A stretch of 64,000 nucleotides of DNA from Stigmatella ashevillena (GCF_028368975.1 NZ_JAQNDM010000002.1:2304007-2368006), one strand, 5' to 3'. Numbered from the stretch's first letter, positions 18,625 to 27,474 are shown. The notes: generated by a model not told the origin, from the sequence alone. Numbers and translations: made by a program.

Positions 18625-21189
18625 ATGCGGCCCCTGGTAGCGCTGCTCGTGGCAGGACTGGTGCTCATTTCCTGTGAAGCCTTGGCTGACACAGCGACCC
18701 CGACCCTCACCCTCTACCTGCCCAACCAGGGTCCGAGCAGTCCGACAGTCACCGGAACGGTGACGATCCGAGTCACAGGCACCAACCTCACCCAGATGAC
18801 CCAGTACGAGGTCTTCCTGGATGGTCACCGGCTCACGGACGGTTATCTCTCCTACCCCTACGACTCCCGTGAGTCCTCCTGGAACACGAGGACCGTGGCG
18901 AATGGCTCCCACACGCTGCTCGGACAGCTCAAGGACTCCTCCGGCAACGTCATCTCCTCCACGGTGATGAACGTGACGATCGATCAGGATCTCATAGCGC
19001 CCACGGTCTCCGTGCTTACTCCCGCGGACGGCGTGACAGTCCATGAGACCGTGAACGTGCAGGGCACCGCATCGGACGACCGGGGCGTCTCCATGGTGCG
19101 GGCCCTCGTGGATGGGGTGGTGCTCAACGTTGACTTCAGTGCGCCGTACTCGTTCGACTCGCTGTACGTCAAATCCCTCTCCAATGGCCCGCATACGCTG
19201 ACCCTGGAGGCGTGGGACTTCTCGCAGAATGTAACTGTCTCGGCGCCGATCACTCTCTTCCTGGACAATGACAACACCGTGCCGAACGTGGTGCTCACCG
19301 CGCCCGCCAGCGGCACGGTCGTGCCAGGAGGGCCGGTTTCTCTCACGGCAGACGCCTCGGATGACCGGGGGATAAAACGGGTCGCCTTCTTCTTGAACAG
19401 CGCGCTGATCGCGGAAGACACGACGGCACCCTACGGCGTGGAGTGGATCAGCGACTTCGTGCTCAGCGGGGATTACACCCTGACCGCCAAGGCCTACGAT
19501 CTGGCGGGCAACGTGACCGAGAGCGCTCCGGTCGCGATCACCGTGTTCAAGCCCGGCACCGCCGTGTTCGACCCCGTGCTCCGTGCTCCCGTTTGCGACA
19601 CGGTGGGCAGCTTCTGCGACACCGCGAAGCTGGTGGAGGGCCGGAACACCTCGGAGGTGCACGCGCCGAACACGATCGACGGCTGCCTCGATGCATCGGG
19701 CCTCGACCAGGTCTATTCCGAGAGGATCCAGCGCATCACCGTGACGCGCGTCGGAGGCGAGTTCCTGGCCGGGAACCGTCGCGCCCGGATCGATGTCCTC
19801 GTCTACGGCGACACGGTCGCTACGGACGCGCTCGATCTGTATTCCGCGAGTGACGCCACACGCCCCTCGTGGACCTACCTGACCACGGTTCCGGCGGCCA
19901 TCTATGGGGCGCATTGGCTCTCGGCGGAGGTCGTCCTGCCCGCGGGCAACCTGCAAGCGGTGCGTGCCCAGTTCCGGGTGGGGAGCGCCAACAGTTCGGC
20001 GTCGCCGTGTAGCGTCGGCGCGCGTGACGACCACGATGATCTGGTCTTCGCGGTGGGCCCACCGACGGATGCCTTCCCGCCGACGGTCAAGCTCCTCACG
20101 CCCCACGACAACGCGCCCTATAGCCACGCGCTGGTGGGAGGCCAGGTTCGGGTGTCGGCGTCGGCCGAGGACGACCTGGCGGTGGAGCGAGTCGAGTTCT
20201 TTGCGGACGGGACGCTGATTGGCACCGATACCAGTGAGCCTTACGAGGTGCTCTGGAACAGCTCCGCCGTGGCGGATGGCTCCCACTCGCTCACCGCGAA
20301 GGCCTTTGATCCCGCGGGCCGCTCTACCACCTCCCATGCGGTCGTGGTCACCACCGACAACACCGGGCCGAGCGCGACGCTCCTCTCACCCACCCACGGA
20401 GCACTCCTTCGGGGCAATGTCGTGCTCGACGCCACGGCCAGCGATCCCAACGACGTCACGAGGGTCGATTACTACTCTGGCCAGTCGCTGCTCGGCGCGT
20501 ACCCTGTCTCGCCTCAGACGTCCCATGCGGCGACCTGGTACACCTGGTCCGTACCGGACGGGGTCCATCGGCTCACGGCGAGAGCCAGGGACAGCCTCGG
20601 CAACGTGGGCATCTCCGCCGAGGTGGTGGTGACGATCGACAACACGCCGCCCTCGGCGGAGTTCACCGCCCCGCAGGCGTACGCCACGCTTCGGGGAATC
20701 CTTCCGGTCAGCGCCACGGCCCAGGATGCCAACGGCGTGGCCAAGGTCGAGTTCTACGCGGGCGATCAGCTGATGGGGACAGCCACCACGGCCCCCTACA
20801 CGGTGAGCTGGGATTCGAGGGCCGGGCCCAATGGCCACATCTCGCTTACGACGCGGGCCTATGACACTGCGGGCAACGTCCAGGTGTCCTCCAGCCATCC
20901 TGTCTCGGTGGACAACAGCGCGCCGACCGTGGCCCTCACCTCTCCGTCCAATGGGGCATCGCTGTTCCTGAGCACCACCCTCCAGGCGAGCGCGGCGGAC
21001 AACGTCGGAGTCACCCAGGTGGTGTTCTATGACGGGGCCACGGTGATCGGCACGGACACCTCGGCGCCCTACAGCGTGAGCTGGAGCCTGCTGTTCGTGC
21101 CAAAGGGGACGCACACTCTGACGGCCAAGGCCTTTGACGCCGTTGGCAACGTCACGTCATCGGCCCCCGTCACGGTGAAGGTGAACTGA
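18625..21189 (+). CDS. Secreted protein with tandem bacterial Ig-like domains
   Basis: Starting at ATG 18625, 5 bases after GAAGGAGG, the product is 854 residues with signal peptide MRPLVALLVAGLVLISCEALA (the cysteine might be a lipobox). An in-frame start at 18517 lacks such a site. There are seven or more Ig-like repeats of about 95 residues with the pattern PTVxLxxPxxG...ASDDxGVxxVxFFxDG...GTDTxAPYxVxW...HTLTAKAxDxAGN. Between the second and third lies a different domain of about 150 residues with four cysteines (CDTVGSFCDTAKLVEG onwards) that looks like a jelly-roll. The role is probably adhesive or as a scaffold at the surface. It precedes the alginate lyase gene by 63 bases. Confidence 0.85.
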   Translation: MRPLVALLVAGLVLISCEALADTATPTLTLYLPNQGPSSPTVTGTVTIRVTGTNLTQMTQYEVFLDGHRLTDGYLSYPYDSRESSWNTRTVANGSHTLLGQLKDSSGNVISSTVMNVTIDQDLIAPTVSVLTPADGVTVHETVNVQGTASDDRGVSMVRALVDGVVLNVDFSAPYSFDSLYVKSLSNGPHTLTLEAWDFSQNVTVSAPITLFLDNDNTVPNVVLTAPASGTVVPGGPVSLTADASDDRGIKRVAFFLNSALIAEDTTAPYGVEWISDFVLSGDYTLTAKAYDLAGNVTESAPVAITVFKPGTAVFDPVLRAPVCDTVGSFCDTAKLVEGRNTSEVHAPNTIDGCLDASGLDQVYSERIQRITVTRVGGEFLAGNRRARIDVLVYGDTVATDALDLYSASDATRPSWTYLTTVPAAIYGAHWLSAEVVLPAGNLQAVRAQFRVGSANSSASPCSVGARDDHDDLVFAVGPPTDAFPPTVKLLTPHDNAPYSHALVGGQVRVSASAEDDLAVERVEFFADGTLIGTDTSEPYEVLWNSSAVADGSHSLTAKAFDPAGRSTTSHAVVVTTDNTGPSATLLSPTHGALLRGNVVLDATASDPNDVTRVDYYSGQSLLGAYPVSPQTSHAATWYTWSVPDGVHRLTARARDSLGNVGISAEVVVTIDNTPPSAEFTAPQAYATLRGILPVSATAQDANGVAKVEFYAGDQLMGTATTAPYTVSWDSRAGPNGHISLTTRAYDTAGNVQVSSSHPVSVDNSAPTVALTSPSNGASLFLSTTLQASAADNVGVTQVVFYDGATVIGTDTSAPYSVSWSLLFVPKGTHTLTAKAFDAVGNVTSSAPVTVKVN

Positions 21190-21252
21190 TCACTTCGCTG
21201 GGCTACGGCCTGACGCTCACCCAGATCGCTGGAATTCCAGTATAAATCGGAT

Positions 21253-22791
21253 ATGAAACTTAAACGCGTATTGCTCCTGCTTCCCCTCTCGCTCCTCGCA
21301 GCCGCCGAGGCCTCTGCCCAGCAGGCCTCGAAACTCTCCATTCCGGGCGCTGCGGTCACCGCCAGCACCTATGACGTGACGAACAACGCCGTCCCCGCCC
21401 ATGCGGTCGATGAAGATTTGTCCACGCGCTGGGCAGGCAAGGACGATGGGGCGCACATCACCTTCGATCTCGGCACCACGCAGAGCGTTCACTTCATCAA
21501 GATCGCCTGGTACCAGGGCAACAACCGCACGACGGTCTTCGACGTGCTCTCCAGTGCCTCGACCAGTGGCCCTTGGACGACTTTGCTCAACCGCCGCACC
21601 AGCAGCGGAACCACCCTCCAGCTCGAAACCTATGACTTCGCCGATACCAACGCCCGCTACATCCGGATCGTGGGACACGGCAACAGCTCCGGAAACGGTT
21701 GGAACAGCATCACCGAAACCGAGCTGTGGGGCCAGACCGGCACGGTGAACCCGGTAGCGGCGCCCACCTTCAGCCCTGCGCCCGGCACCTACTCCAGCGC
21801 GCAGACCGTCACCCTCGGCTCCGCCACCGCCGGAGCCTCGATCCGGTACACCACCGATGGCAGCACACCCACTGCCACCACCGGCACTCTCTACACCGGC
21901 CCCTTCACACTCCGCACGACGGCCACGCTGAAGGCCATCGCATACCAGAGTGGGTGGTCTCCCAGTCCGGTGCAAACTGGCACGTATACCATTGGAGCGG
22001 GGAGTCTCGATCCTTCAGCGCCTCCGAGTGGCAACTTCGATCTCTCGCGCTGGAAGATCACGCTTCCGGACGCCAGCGAGGTCAGTGCCTCCACGCTGAG
22101 CCGCGGCTACGAACTGGAGGACACGTTCTACACGGACCCGGTGACGGGAGGCATGGTCTTCCGCTGCCCCAACATCGCCGACACGACCAGCAACTCCAAC
22201 TACTCCCGGACAGAGCTGCGCGAAATGCTCGCTCCGGCAGGAAGCGCGAGCGCGCCTGCCAACAATTGGGTGATGTCGACGTCCTCGTCGTCCGCCCGGG
22301 CCGCCGCGGGCGGCGTGGATGGAACGCTCAGGGCCACGCTCACGGTGGACCGTGTCTCCACCACGGGGGACAGCGGAAAAGTCGGCCGGGTGATCGTCGG
22401 TCAGATCCATGGTCCGGACAGCGAGCCCATCCGGCTGTATTTCCACAAGCGCCCTTCCGACACGCGGGGGGCGATCTACTTCGCCCACGACACCCCATCG
22501 AACAGCACCACCTACTTTCCCATCATTGGAGATCCGGACCAGTTGAACCCCTCGAACGGGGTGCTGCTCGGCGAGACCTGGAGCTATGAAATCAAGGTCG
22601 TTGGACAATCCATGACGGTCAAGGTAACACCGCAAGGCCGCGCGGCCGTCACCAAGACCTTCACGCTGGAGTCCGGTTACAACAACCTGAGCATGTATTT
22701 CAAAGCAGGGGTCTACAATCAAAACAACACCGGCTCTGCGTCTGATTATGTGCAGGCTACGTTCTACAGCGTGACCCATACCCATCCTTGA
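21253..22791 (+). CDS. Alginate lyase, polysaccharide lyase family 7, with CBM32-like and CHB_HEX-type modules
   Basis: This 512-residue secreted enzyme has a signal peptide ending SAQQA. Residues 30-160 are an F5/8C (CBM32-like) sugar-binding domain (DEDLSTRWAGKDDGAHITFDL). Residues 168-250 are a chitobiase-C-terminal-like module (AGASIRYTTDGSTPT). Residues 265-512 are a PL7 beta-jelly-roll with all three catalytic blocks: RTELRE near 319, QIHG near 384 and YFKAGVYNQ near 482. It should cut alginate or a related polyuronate by beta-elimination outside the cell. Such an enzyme is unusual for a soil predator and fits acquisition together with the other polysaccharide-directed genes in this region. 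Confidence 0.92.
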   Translation: MKLKRVLLLLPLSLLAAAEASAQQASKLSIPGAAVTASTYDVTNNAVPAHAVDEDLSTRWAGKDDGAHITFDLGTTQSVHFIKIAWYQGNNRTTVFDVLSSASTSGPWTTLLNRRTSSGTTLQLETYDFADTNARYIRIVGHGNSSGNGWNSITETELWGQTGTVNPVAAPTFSPAPGTYSSAQTVTLGSATAGASIRYTTDGSTPTATTGTLYTGPFTLRTTATLKAIAYQSGWSPSPVQTGTYTIGAGSLDPSAPPSGNFDLSRWKITLPDASEVSASTLSRGYELEDTFYTDPVTGGMVFRCPNIADTTSNSNYSRTELREMLAPAGSASAPANNWVMSTSSSSARAAAGGVDGTLRATLTVDRVSTTGDSGKVGRVIVGQIHGPDSEPIRLYFHKRPSDTRGAIYFAHDTPSNSTTYFPIIGDPDQLNPSNGVLLGETWSYEIKVVGQSMTVKVTPQGRAAVTKTFTLESGYNNLSMYFKAGVYNQNNTGSASDYVQATFYSVTHTHP

Positions 22792-22945
22792 GCACTGCGT
22801 GAGCGCTCCCCGGCCCAGCGAGACGAAGTCCGCCTCGCCGCGCTGGAGAATCCCGGCGGCCTGCGGACCCGAGTGAAGCTCCCTCGCCTATCGTCCCGCC
22901 GGGTACTCCAGCGCAGAGACGACAAAGACAGAAGAGCCAGGGTGG

Positions 22946-23296
22946 TTGGCAGCAGCCCGGCAACCGAGGTGGACCCCGGAAATAGCAGCCAAGGTGGTAC
23001 GAGCATGGCAGGAGGAAGGAGGCCCGCAGAGCACCTTCATGCGCAAGCACAGGTTACCCCGAGAGAGGCTGCGCTTCTGGTCGAGGAGGCGAGGAGAGTG
23101 GGAGCAGAAAGAGAAGCCTGTCATGGGCTTCGTGCCGGTGGAGGTAGCTCCAGCGGCAACGAGTCAAAGGGAGCAGGTGGGTGGAGGGGCGGTGGTGGTG
23201 GAAGTGAAAGGAGTGAGGATGAGGGTGGAGGGGGGAGCCAGCCAGGAGTTGGTGGAGCGAGTGCTGCGGGCCCTCCAGCAGGTGCAGGGATGCTGA
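22946..23296 (+). CDS. tnpA: IS66 family accessory protein TnpA
   Basis: About 116 residues read from a TTG at 22946 (an upstream start is possible): AAARQPRWTPEIAAKVVRAW, then the helix-turn-helix part GPQSTFMRKHRLPRERLRFW. This is the small DNA-binding OrfA/TnpA of IS66 elements. Its stop overlaps the ATG of the tnpB fragment, as in intact elements. The large transposase TnpC is absent downstream, so this is an element relic and cannot move by itself. Confidence 0.75.
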   Translation: MAAARQPRWTPEIAAKVVRAWQEEGGPQSTFMRKHRLPRERLRFWSRRRGEWEQKEKPVMGFVPVEVAPAATSQREQVGGGAVVVEVKGVRMRVEGGASQELVERVLRALQQVQGC

Positions 23297-23520
23297 GGCT
23301 GCCGGAGGGAGTGAAAATCTGGGTGGCGCCGGCGCCGTGCGACATGCGAAAGCAGGCCGACGGATATTGCACGGTGAGCAAGCGACTGGAAGCGGGACGC
23401 TTCCGGGTACCTGAGCCCGTGGAGGGCCAAGCGGCGGTGCATCTGGAGGCGGGGCAGCTGGCCGAGGTGCTGTCGCTGGTAGAGACAGGGAGCGTGGTGC
23501 GCCAGGGACCGGTGCACTGA
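23290..23520 (+). pseudogene. tnpB: IS66 TnpB with in-frame internal deletion
   Basis: 76 residues instead of the usual 110-120. The start MLRLPEGVKIWVAPAPCDMR is the normal TnpB N-terminus and KRLEAGRFRVPEPVEG is the normal C-terminal part. The conserved middle (expected as HLFCF...WYDGDG) is gone, with the join at ADG/YC. The frame stays open, so it looks like a gene but lacks the core. Nothing of TnpC follows. The 230 bases after it show no feature I can name until the repeat array at 23751. Confidence 0.7.
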
Positions 23521-23750
23521 GTCTTCAGTTGCGCACCCTACCTGAGACGTAGCATACCCGGGGGCATGAGGAGGTCCACGACAGTCCAGGAGCAATCGGT
23601 CATCACAGAAAGCGCCGGGTGCCGTGGGACGGAACGAGGCTGTCCCCAGGTTCTCAGCTAGGCAGTCCCGTAGAGAGGGAGCCGCCAACTACCGGCCTAC
23701 ATTCACCGGTCCCTCTCCGCATTCAGACGGGGCACGGCGAACGGATACCA

Positions 23751-23940
23751 CAGCTCGGCCCCTGTGGCGCGCGGCGGATGGCGCTCCAGCTCGGCCCCGG
23801 TGCTGCGCACGCGGTGGACAGCTCCAACTCGGCCCCGGTGGCGCGGCCGATGGCGCTCCAGCCCGGCGCTGCGCGCGCGTCGGACAGCTTCCACTCGGGC
23901 GCCTCGCACGGGTCCACCTCGGCACGGTGGGACTGTGATG
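23751..23940. repeat. Degenerate ~35-bp tandem repeat array, copy 1
   Basis: Six units start near 23751, 23787, 23825, 23859, 23892 and 23915, each opening with a version of cagctcggccccggtg and ending gcg(t)cggacagctc. Spacing is 33-38 bases except for the last, shorter one. The units drift, so they are old. The same unit recurs in the same orientation at 25154, beyond the toxin/immunity-like gene pair. No CRISPR-like spacing of unique spacers is present. Confidence 0.8.
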
Positions 23941-24052
23941 GCATGGGACGTGTTAGGTCCTAAAATCTCGTCTGACGTGTTGGTGCGTGCGCAACCTATC
24001 CCGGGGGATTTGCGATAACTCCGATCAATCGGGCTCTTCCCGGGAGGCCCCC

Positions 24053-24625
24053 GTGTTTCAGCACGCCAACTCGTGGCGCCTTCGCTGTGCTCTCCTGTCC
24101 TGCGCCAACCTGTTAGCGAGTGTGGGCTGTAGTTCGACGCAAGCTGCCCATGAGGGTTCCGGCGCATCGGGCTCTGCGGATAGGGCCGCCGCACGTGGGC
24201 AGGGATCAGCTCAGCGCGGGGATGCCATCGCGCAGGCCGCCCCCGCCCAATGCGGCCCGTTTGACAGCACCGTTTCCTGCTGCCTTAAGCAGCACCGGGG
24301 CGAGTTCGAACGCTGCGGGGCTATAGACCCTGGGAAGGCACCCACGCGGGCCTCCAAGCAGGCGCCCCGGACGGATCCGAATCCGTACCCGCCCCCCACT
24401 ACGGATCCGTACCCGACGCCCCCCACAGATACAGCCCCTCCCGGCAAACGGAAGAGGGATCAGCAATGCCTCGAATATTACGTTCAGTGCATAGCGCTTG
24501 GGGGCGAGTACGAGAAGCGCGGGCAGCATGGCCGGACCATCTGCGCGTCCTGCTACGACAAGTGCACTGGTCTGGGCTACTGGCCCAAAGAGGTCAACGA
24601 CTTTGAATGCCTCGGAGGCTCCTAG
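24053..24625 (+). CDS. Small Cys-rich lipoprotein; candidate SitA-like exchangeable toxin
   Basis: The product is 190 residues from GTG 24053 (GGGAGG five bases before). The signal LLSCANLLASVGC gives lipobox ASVGC. A variable Ala/Gly-rich stretch leads to CGPFDSTVSCCLKQHRGEF and a proline linker. The C-terminal domain of about 55 residues has six cysteines (CLEYYVQC, CASCYDKC, a late FECLGGS) and GYWP. This C-terminus resembles domains at the ends of myxobacterial polymorphic toxins. In Myxococcus, SitA lipoprotein toxins pass to siblings by TraA-dependent outer-membrane exchange and are followed by their immunity gene. Here an unrelated gene starts two bases after the stop. The toxin role is inference; no catalytic residues are identified. 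Confidence 0.6.
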   Translation: MFQHANSWRLRCALLSCANLLASVGCSSTQAAHEGSGASGSADRAAARGQGSAQRGDAIAQAAPAQCGPFDSTVSCCLKQHRGEFERCGAIDPGKAPTRASKQAPRTDPNPYPPPTTDPYPTPPTDTAPPGKRKRDQQCLEYYVQCIALGGEYEKRGQHGRTICASCYDKCTGLGYWPKEVNDFECLGGS

Positions 24626-24627
24626 CC

Positions 24628-25128
24628 GTGGCCCGCCTTCGTTGGGAATGGTGGAACAAGGTTGCCGAGGAACGCCAGTGGCTCACCCTCGGAATGATTT
24701 TCGCAGAAGTGCCTTTTGACGCCTACGTGGCCGCGCTCAAGGATCTAGAGCGACAGTTTGCACGAGAGGCGCGAACTCCTGGCGAACGCCTGCACCTCAA
24801 GCGCCTGACGGCAGAGGATGCATTGAACGCGGCATTCAGGATGGATCGCCCATGGAAAGATTTTGGCCCGTGGCTTCGCAGGCTCAAACGACTGGGCTTC
24901 CCAAATCTCTGGAGCCGCTACCACATCTCGACGATCTATGTGCAGTCCTTGCACAACTTCCCGGAGCAAGCCCGAAACGCTTTTGAGATGTTGGCGGACG
25001 CAAAGCGCAGGGTCTTGAGGCGCCGCAAGGATCGCTCTTCGCGCCAACAGATGCTTGACGGGATCGAGCACGCCCGACGCGAGGCAGCACGATACGGCAT
25101 CCAGCCGCCCGCGAAATTGAAGCGGTAG
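24628..25128 (+). CDS. Basic alpha-helical protein; candidate immunity partner
   Basis: The product is 166 residues from GTG 24628, with GGAGG nine bases upstream inside the previous gene. The start codon lies two bases after the preceding stop, so translation is coupled. It has no signal peptide and should be cytoplasmic. The sequence is helix-rich and Arg/Lys/Trp-rich (for example VAALKDLERQFAREARTPGE and RPWKDFGPWLRRLKRLGFPN). I recognise no named family. Its position right behind a lipoprotein with a toxin-like Cys domain, and the repeats on both sides, are why I suggest an immunity role. An unrelated housekeeping role cannot be excluded. Confidence 0.55.
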   Translation: MARLRWEWWNKVAEERQWLTLGMIFAEVPFDAYVAALKDLERQFAREARTPGERLHLKRLTAEDALNAAFRMDRPWKDFGPWLRRLKRLGFPNLWSRYHISTIYVQSLHNFPEQARNAFEMLADAKRRVLRRRKDRSSRQQMLDGIEHARREAARYGIQPPAKLKR

Positions 25129-25153
25129 GGCACGGGAAACGCCCGCACAATCC

Positions 25154-25250
25154 CAGCTCGGCCTGATGGTGCGCGCGTCGGACAGCTCCAGCTCGGCCCC
25201 GGTGGTGTGCGCGTCGGGCAGCTCCAGCTCGGCCCCGTGGAGCATGCCCG
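25154..25250. repeat. Degenerate ~35-bp tandem repeat array, copy 2
   Basis: Three units start at 25154, 25189 and 25225 (35 and 36 bases apart), each opening cagctcggcc and carrying gcgcgcgtcggacagctc. They are the same family and orientation as the array at 23751-23940, with the two-gene cassette between. They stop about 50 bases before the deleted IS1182 copy. Confidence 0.8.
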
Positions 25251-25302
25251 CAGCTTGGCAGTGCGGAAATCGGGCAAGAGAGCGCGCCCGGGGAGCACGG
25301 CG

Positions 25303-26594
25303 CTAGAACACCGACCGATTTAGGAGCCAGTCACCGGGCCGCCCTTCTGCTGACTGGGCGCTGAGAGCCGTTGCCACGACTCGATGTTTTGAAGGGCGGC
25401 AGCGCGACGCAAATCAAAGACGTTCTTGCGTACGCCGCGATAGCGGGCGCGATGTCCCTGCCTTCGCGACAGATGAGCCAATCGCACTTTTCTCTCAGCG
25501 GACAGCTCGCGCACTTCTGTGCCTCAAACTCCACCACCTGGCCCAGCGTAAATGATTGGCTCTGCCCAGCAGGGCACGTCACTGTCCGTCGGCTCATGTT
25601 CAACTGGAAAGCTGACTTGGCGAGCAGCTCTCCGTTCTGGCTGCTCCAAGCCTTGCAGACTACCTCTCCGCCTTTCTTCTGTACCTCCTCCACTACCGGA
25701 CTGTTGATATACCCTCTGTCTATATACAGCTCTTGAATCTGTAATCCCTGCCTCTCGATGTCCTTCTGCTTGTACAACTTCTGGAGCGCTCGGGCTTTTT
25801 GCTCTCGCTCGTTCCAGTCCACATCCAGCGCTTTCTTCACGCTCGACTCCAGCAGCACTGGGATGCCTGCTTCTTGGCACACCAAACTCATTGGAACTTC
25901 CAAGTGCTTGGCCACGCACATCACCACCTTGCGCGCCGCAGGCCCCAACAGGTTGATCGTATCCTCCACTCGCCCCGCTCCCTCCAACGGCTTCGAGTCC
26001 ATGGCCACTTTCAACAGGCTCTTGGTTTGGCACGCCTCCCAGCTCATCCGCTGGCGTGCCACCTCCACCGTTCTTTCCAACAGCCTCTGGTCCATGTGCT
26101 CTCGGATGAGACGGTGCCGGAAGTCGTAGAAGGCTCCCTGGCTGAAAGCAGGCTCTGTTTGTCCCAGGCAGTCCAGCACCATTTGCACTCTCAGGTCGAG
26201 CACTGTCAGTTCCACCATCGTGGCGTCCGAGGCTCCCAGGTAGCCCTGTAACAGGGTCGCCATTGCCATCAGTCCCGGCGGCACTGGCTCCTTTCCTGCT
26301 CCCGTGTCCCGATACATCCCTTCCAGTTCTTCCTGAAAGGCTTCATCCAACAGCTCGTGGCGATGTTGGCGCAGGAACGCAAACAGCTTTCCCTTTCTTC
26401 CCATCCTCTTCACGAACTGCTCTTCTTGCTCCGTCAATGGCTCGGGGGGCCTCCACCGCGTGATCCCCATGGTCACCTCTCTCGGATGTTACTTGCCAAG
26501 TAGGGTGGCCACCTGATCAAATCTGTGGGCTCTTGTCGATCCCCTCGTTAAACGCTTGATTTTACTGGAGCTGAAAACCGATCCGTGTCCTAGC
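25303..26594 (-). mobile_element. Internally deleted IS1182-family element
   Basis: The element runs from CTAG at 25303-25306 to CTAG at 26591-26594. Its ends are inverted versions of each other over about 18 bases (ctaggacacggatcggtt against ctagaacaccgaccgatt). It is about 1.29 kb, compared with 1.76 kb for the complete copy at 30831, and lies in the opposite orientation. Both ends survive, so it could still be moved in trans by the complete copy's transposase. Confidence 0.85.
25331..26476 (-). pseudogene. IS1182 transposase with two internal deletions
   Basis: 381 residues remain of about 540. Residues 1-230 match the intact copy closely (RWRPPEPLTEQEEQFVKRMG onward). A first deletion joins LYKQ directly to KDIERQG, losing about 120 residues in frame through a 3-base CAG overlap. 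A second deletion after CPLREKC removes about 60 residues and shifts the frame, so the tail DWLICREGRDIAPAIAAYA is nonsense. The DDE core is therefore broken and the product should be inactive. Confidence 0.9.
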
Positions 26595-26844
26595 CGCGGG
26601 CCGCCCCTGCTGGGCCTCGAAGCTACAACGGGGCCCGGCAAGCTCGGAGGAAGCCCCGCAGCACGGTTCTCCCTGTGGCTGCCCCTCTCCGCCGTGTTGA
26701 GAGGGAGCCGGGGCCGCTCGCTTGCCCATGCACAATCAAGCGCTGGGAGTCAGCAGATCCTCCACCTGGCGGTGTCTAGCCTGCTGACGCGTGGGATGGA
26801 CAATCTGACCAGAGGCATGCCTTCCCCGCCGGCCATTGCTTCTC
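26595..26844. other. Non-coding stretch between the deleted IS1182 and repeat A
   Basis: No reading frame here has a convincing start, ribosome site or recognisable motif. The stretch is GC-rich, with no clear hairpin or tandem repeat. I see nothing else in it. Confidence 0.5.
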
Positions 26845-26990
26845 GCCCATGTTGCGTCTACGTCGCGTGAGAGTGCGGAACGGGCTGCAACAGGGCGGGA
26901 CTACATGGGACGCGGCGGGATATCGACTCCGAAGCATTCCGAGTGGTTACGAGGTAAGGGCGCGATTCCGCTGCGAGTTTCGCACCGCCC
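26845..26990. repeat. 146-bp direct repeat, copy A
   Basis: This segment aligns without gaps to 27475-27620, exactly 630 bases further on, with about 18 differences (roughly 87% identity). Both copies contain gtgagagtgcggaacggg, gacgcggcgggatatcga and end at cgcaccgccc. Similarity stops sharply at that point in both. The solo EIIB gene lies between the copies. Confidence 0.85.
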
Positions 26991-27103
26991 CCAGTCCCGA
27001 AGCGATAACACCCTACTGGTTGCAGCGTTGAAGATAACCTGGAGCTTCCTCCCGCAGTAGGGTAACAAATCCACCCAATCCAGGACGGGAGGAAGAGGGG
27101 CCT

Positions 27104-27337
27104 ATGGCCAGCAAAGCGGAGAAGATAGTTGCGGGGCTTGGCGGAATCGACAATATCGAAGAGGTCGAGGGTTGCATCACGCGTTTGCGCGTAGAAGTGA
27201 AAGCCCCCGGCCTAGTGGATGATGTCGCACTGAAGGCCGCTGGCGCCCATGGTGTCGTCAAGATGGGCACCTCGGTCCAGGTTGTCATCGGCACTGACGC
27301 CGACCCCATCGCAGCGGAAATCGAAGACATGATGTAG
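27104..27337 (+). CDS. Stand-alone PTS EIIB domain protein (glucose/GlcNAc family)
   Basis: 77 residues, starting MASKAEKIVAGLGGIDNIEE behind gaagagggg. It carries the EIIB phosphorylation motif CITRLR and the following KAAGAHGVVKMGTSVQVVIG, so it is a complete EIIB domain of the glucose/N-acetylglucosamine family. Normally the cysteine passes phosphate from EIIA to a sugar bound by EIIC. No EIIC or EIIA is in the window. The sequence is strikingly like the small free EIIB proteins of Streptomyces, which suggests transfer from an actinomycete. Without partners it may be cryptic or act as a phosphate carrier for another protein. Confidence 0.85.
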   Translation: MASKAEKIVAGLGGIDNIEEVEGCITRLRVEVKAPGLVDDVALKAAGAHGVVKMGTSVQVVIGTDADPIAAEIEDMM

Positions 27338-27474
27338 CGGCGACCGTCGTCACGCTGCTCGCGTGCCCCTGTACGCTCAAACTCTGGGAGGCGCAGGGGC
27401 CGCGCACCGTCACCCTTGGGAACGTCCGCTCCCCGAGGGGCCGAAGACAGCGCGTTGAGCGCGCCCGGAGGCCT

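Noticed and set aside
18457-20337. 626-residue minus-strand frame opposite the Ig-repeat protein
   Set aside because: Low-complexity Arg/Gly/His shadow; the plus strand has signal peptide and Ig motifs.
23751-23940. CRISPR array
   Set aside because: Units are degenerate and contiguous with no unique spacers of constant length, and there are no cas genes in the window.
24053-25128. Restriction or CRISPR-like defence pair
   Set aside because: The first product is an exported lipoprotein, which does not fit an intracellular defence enzyme.
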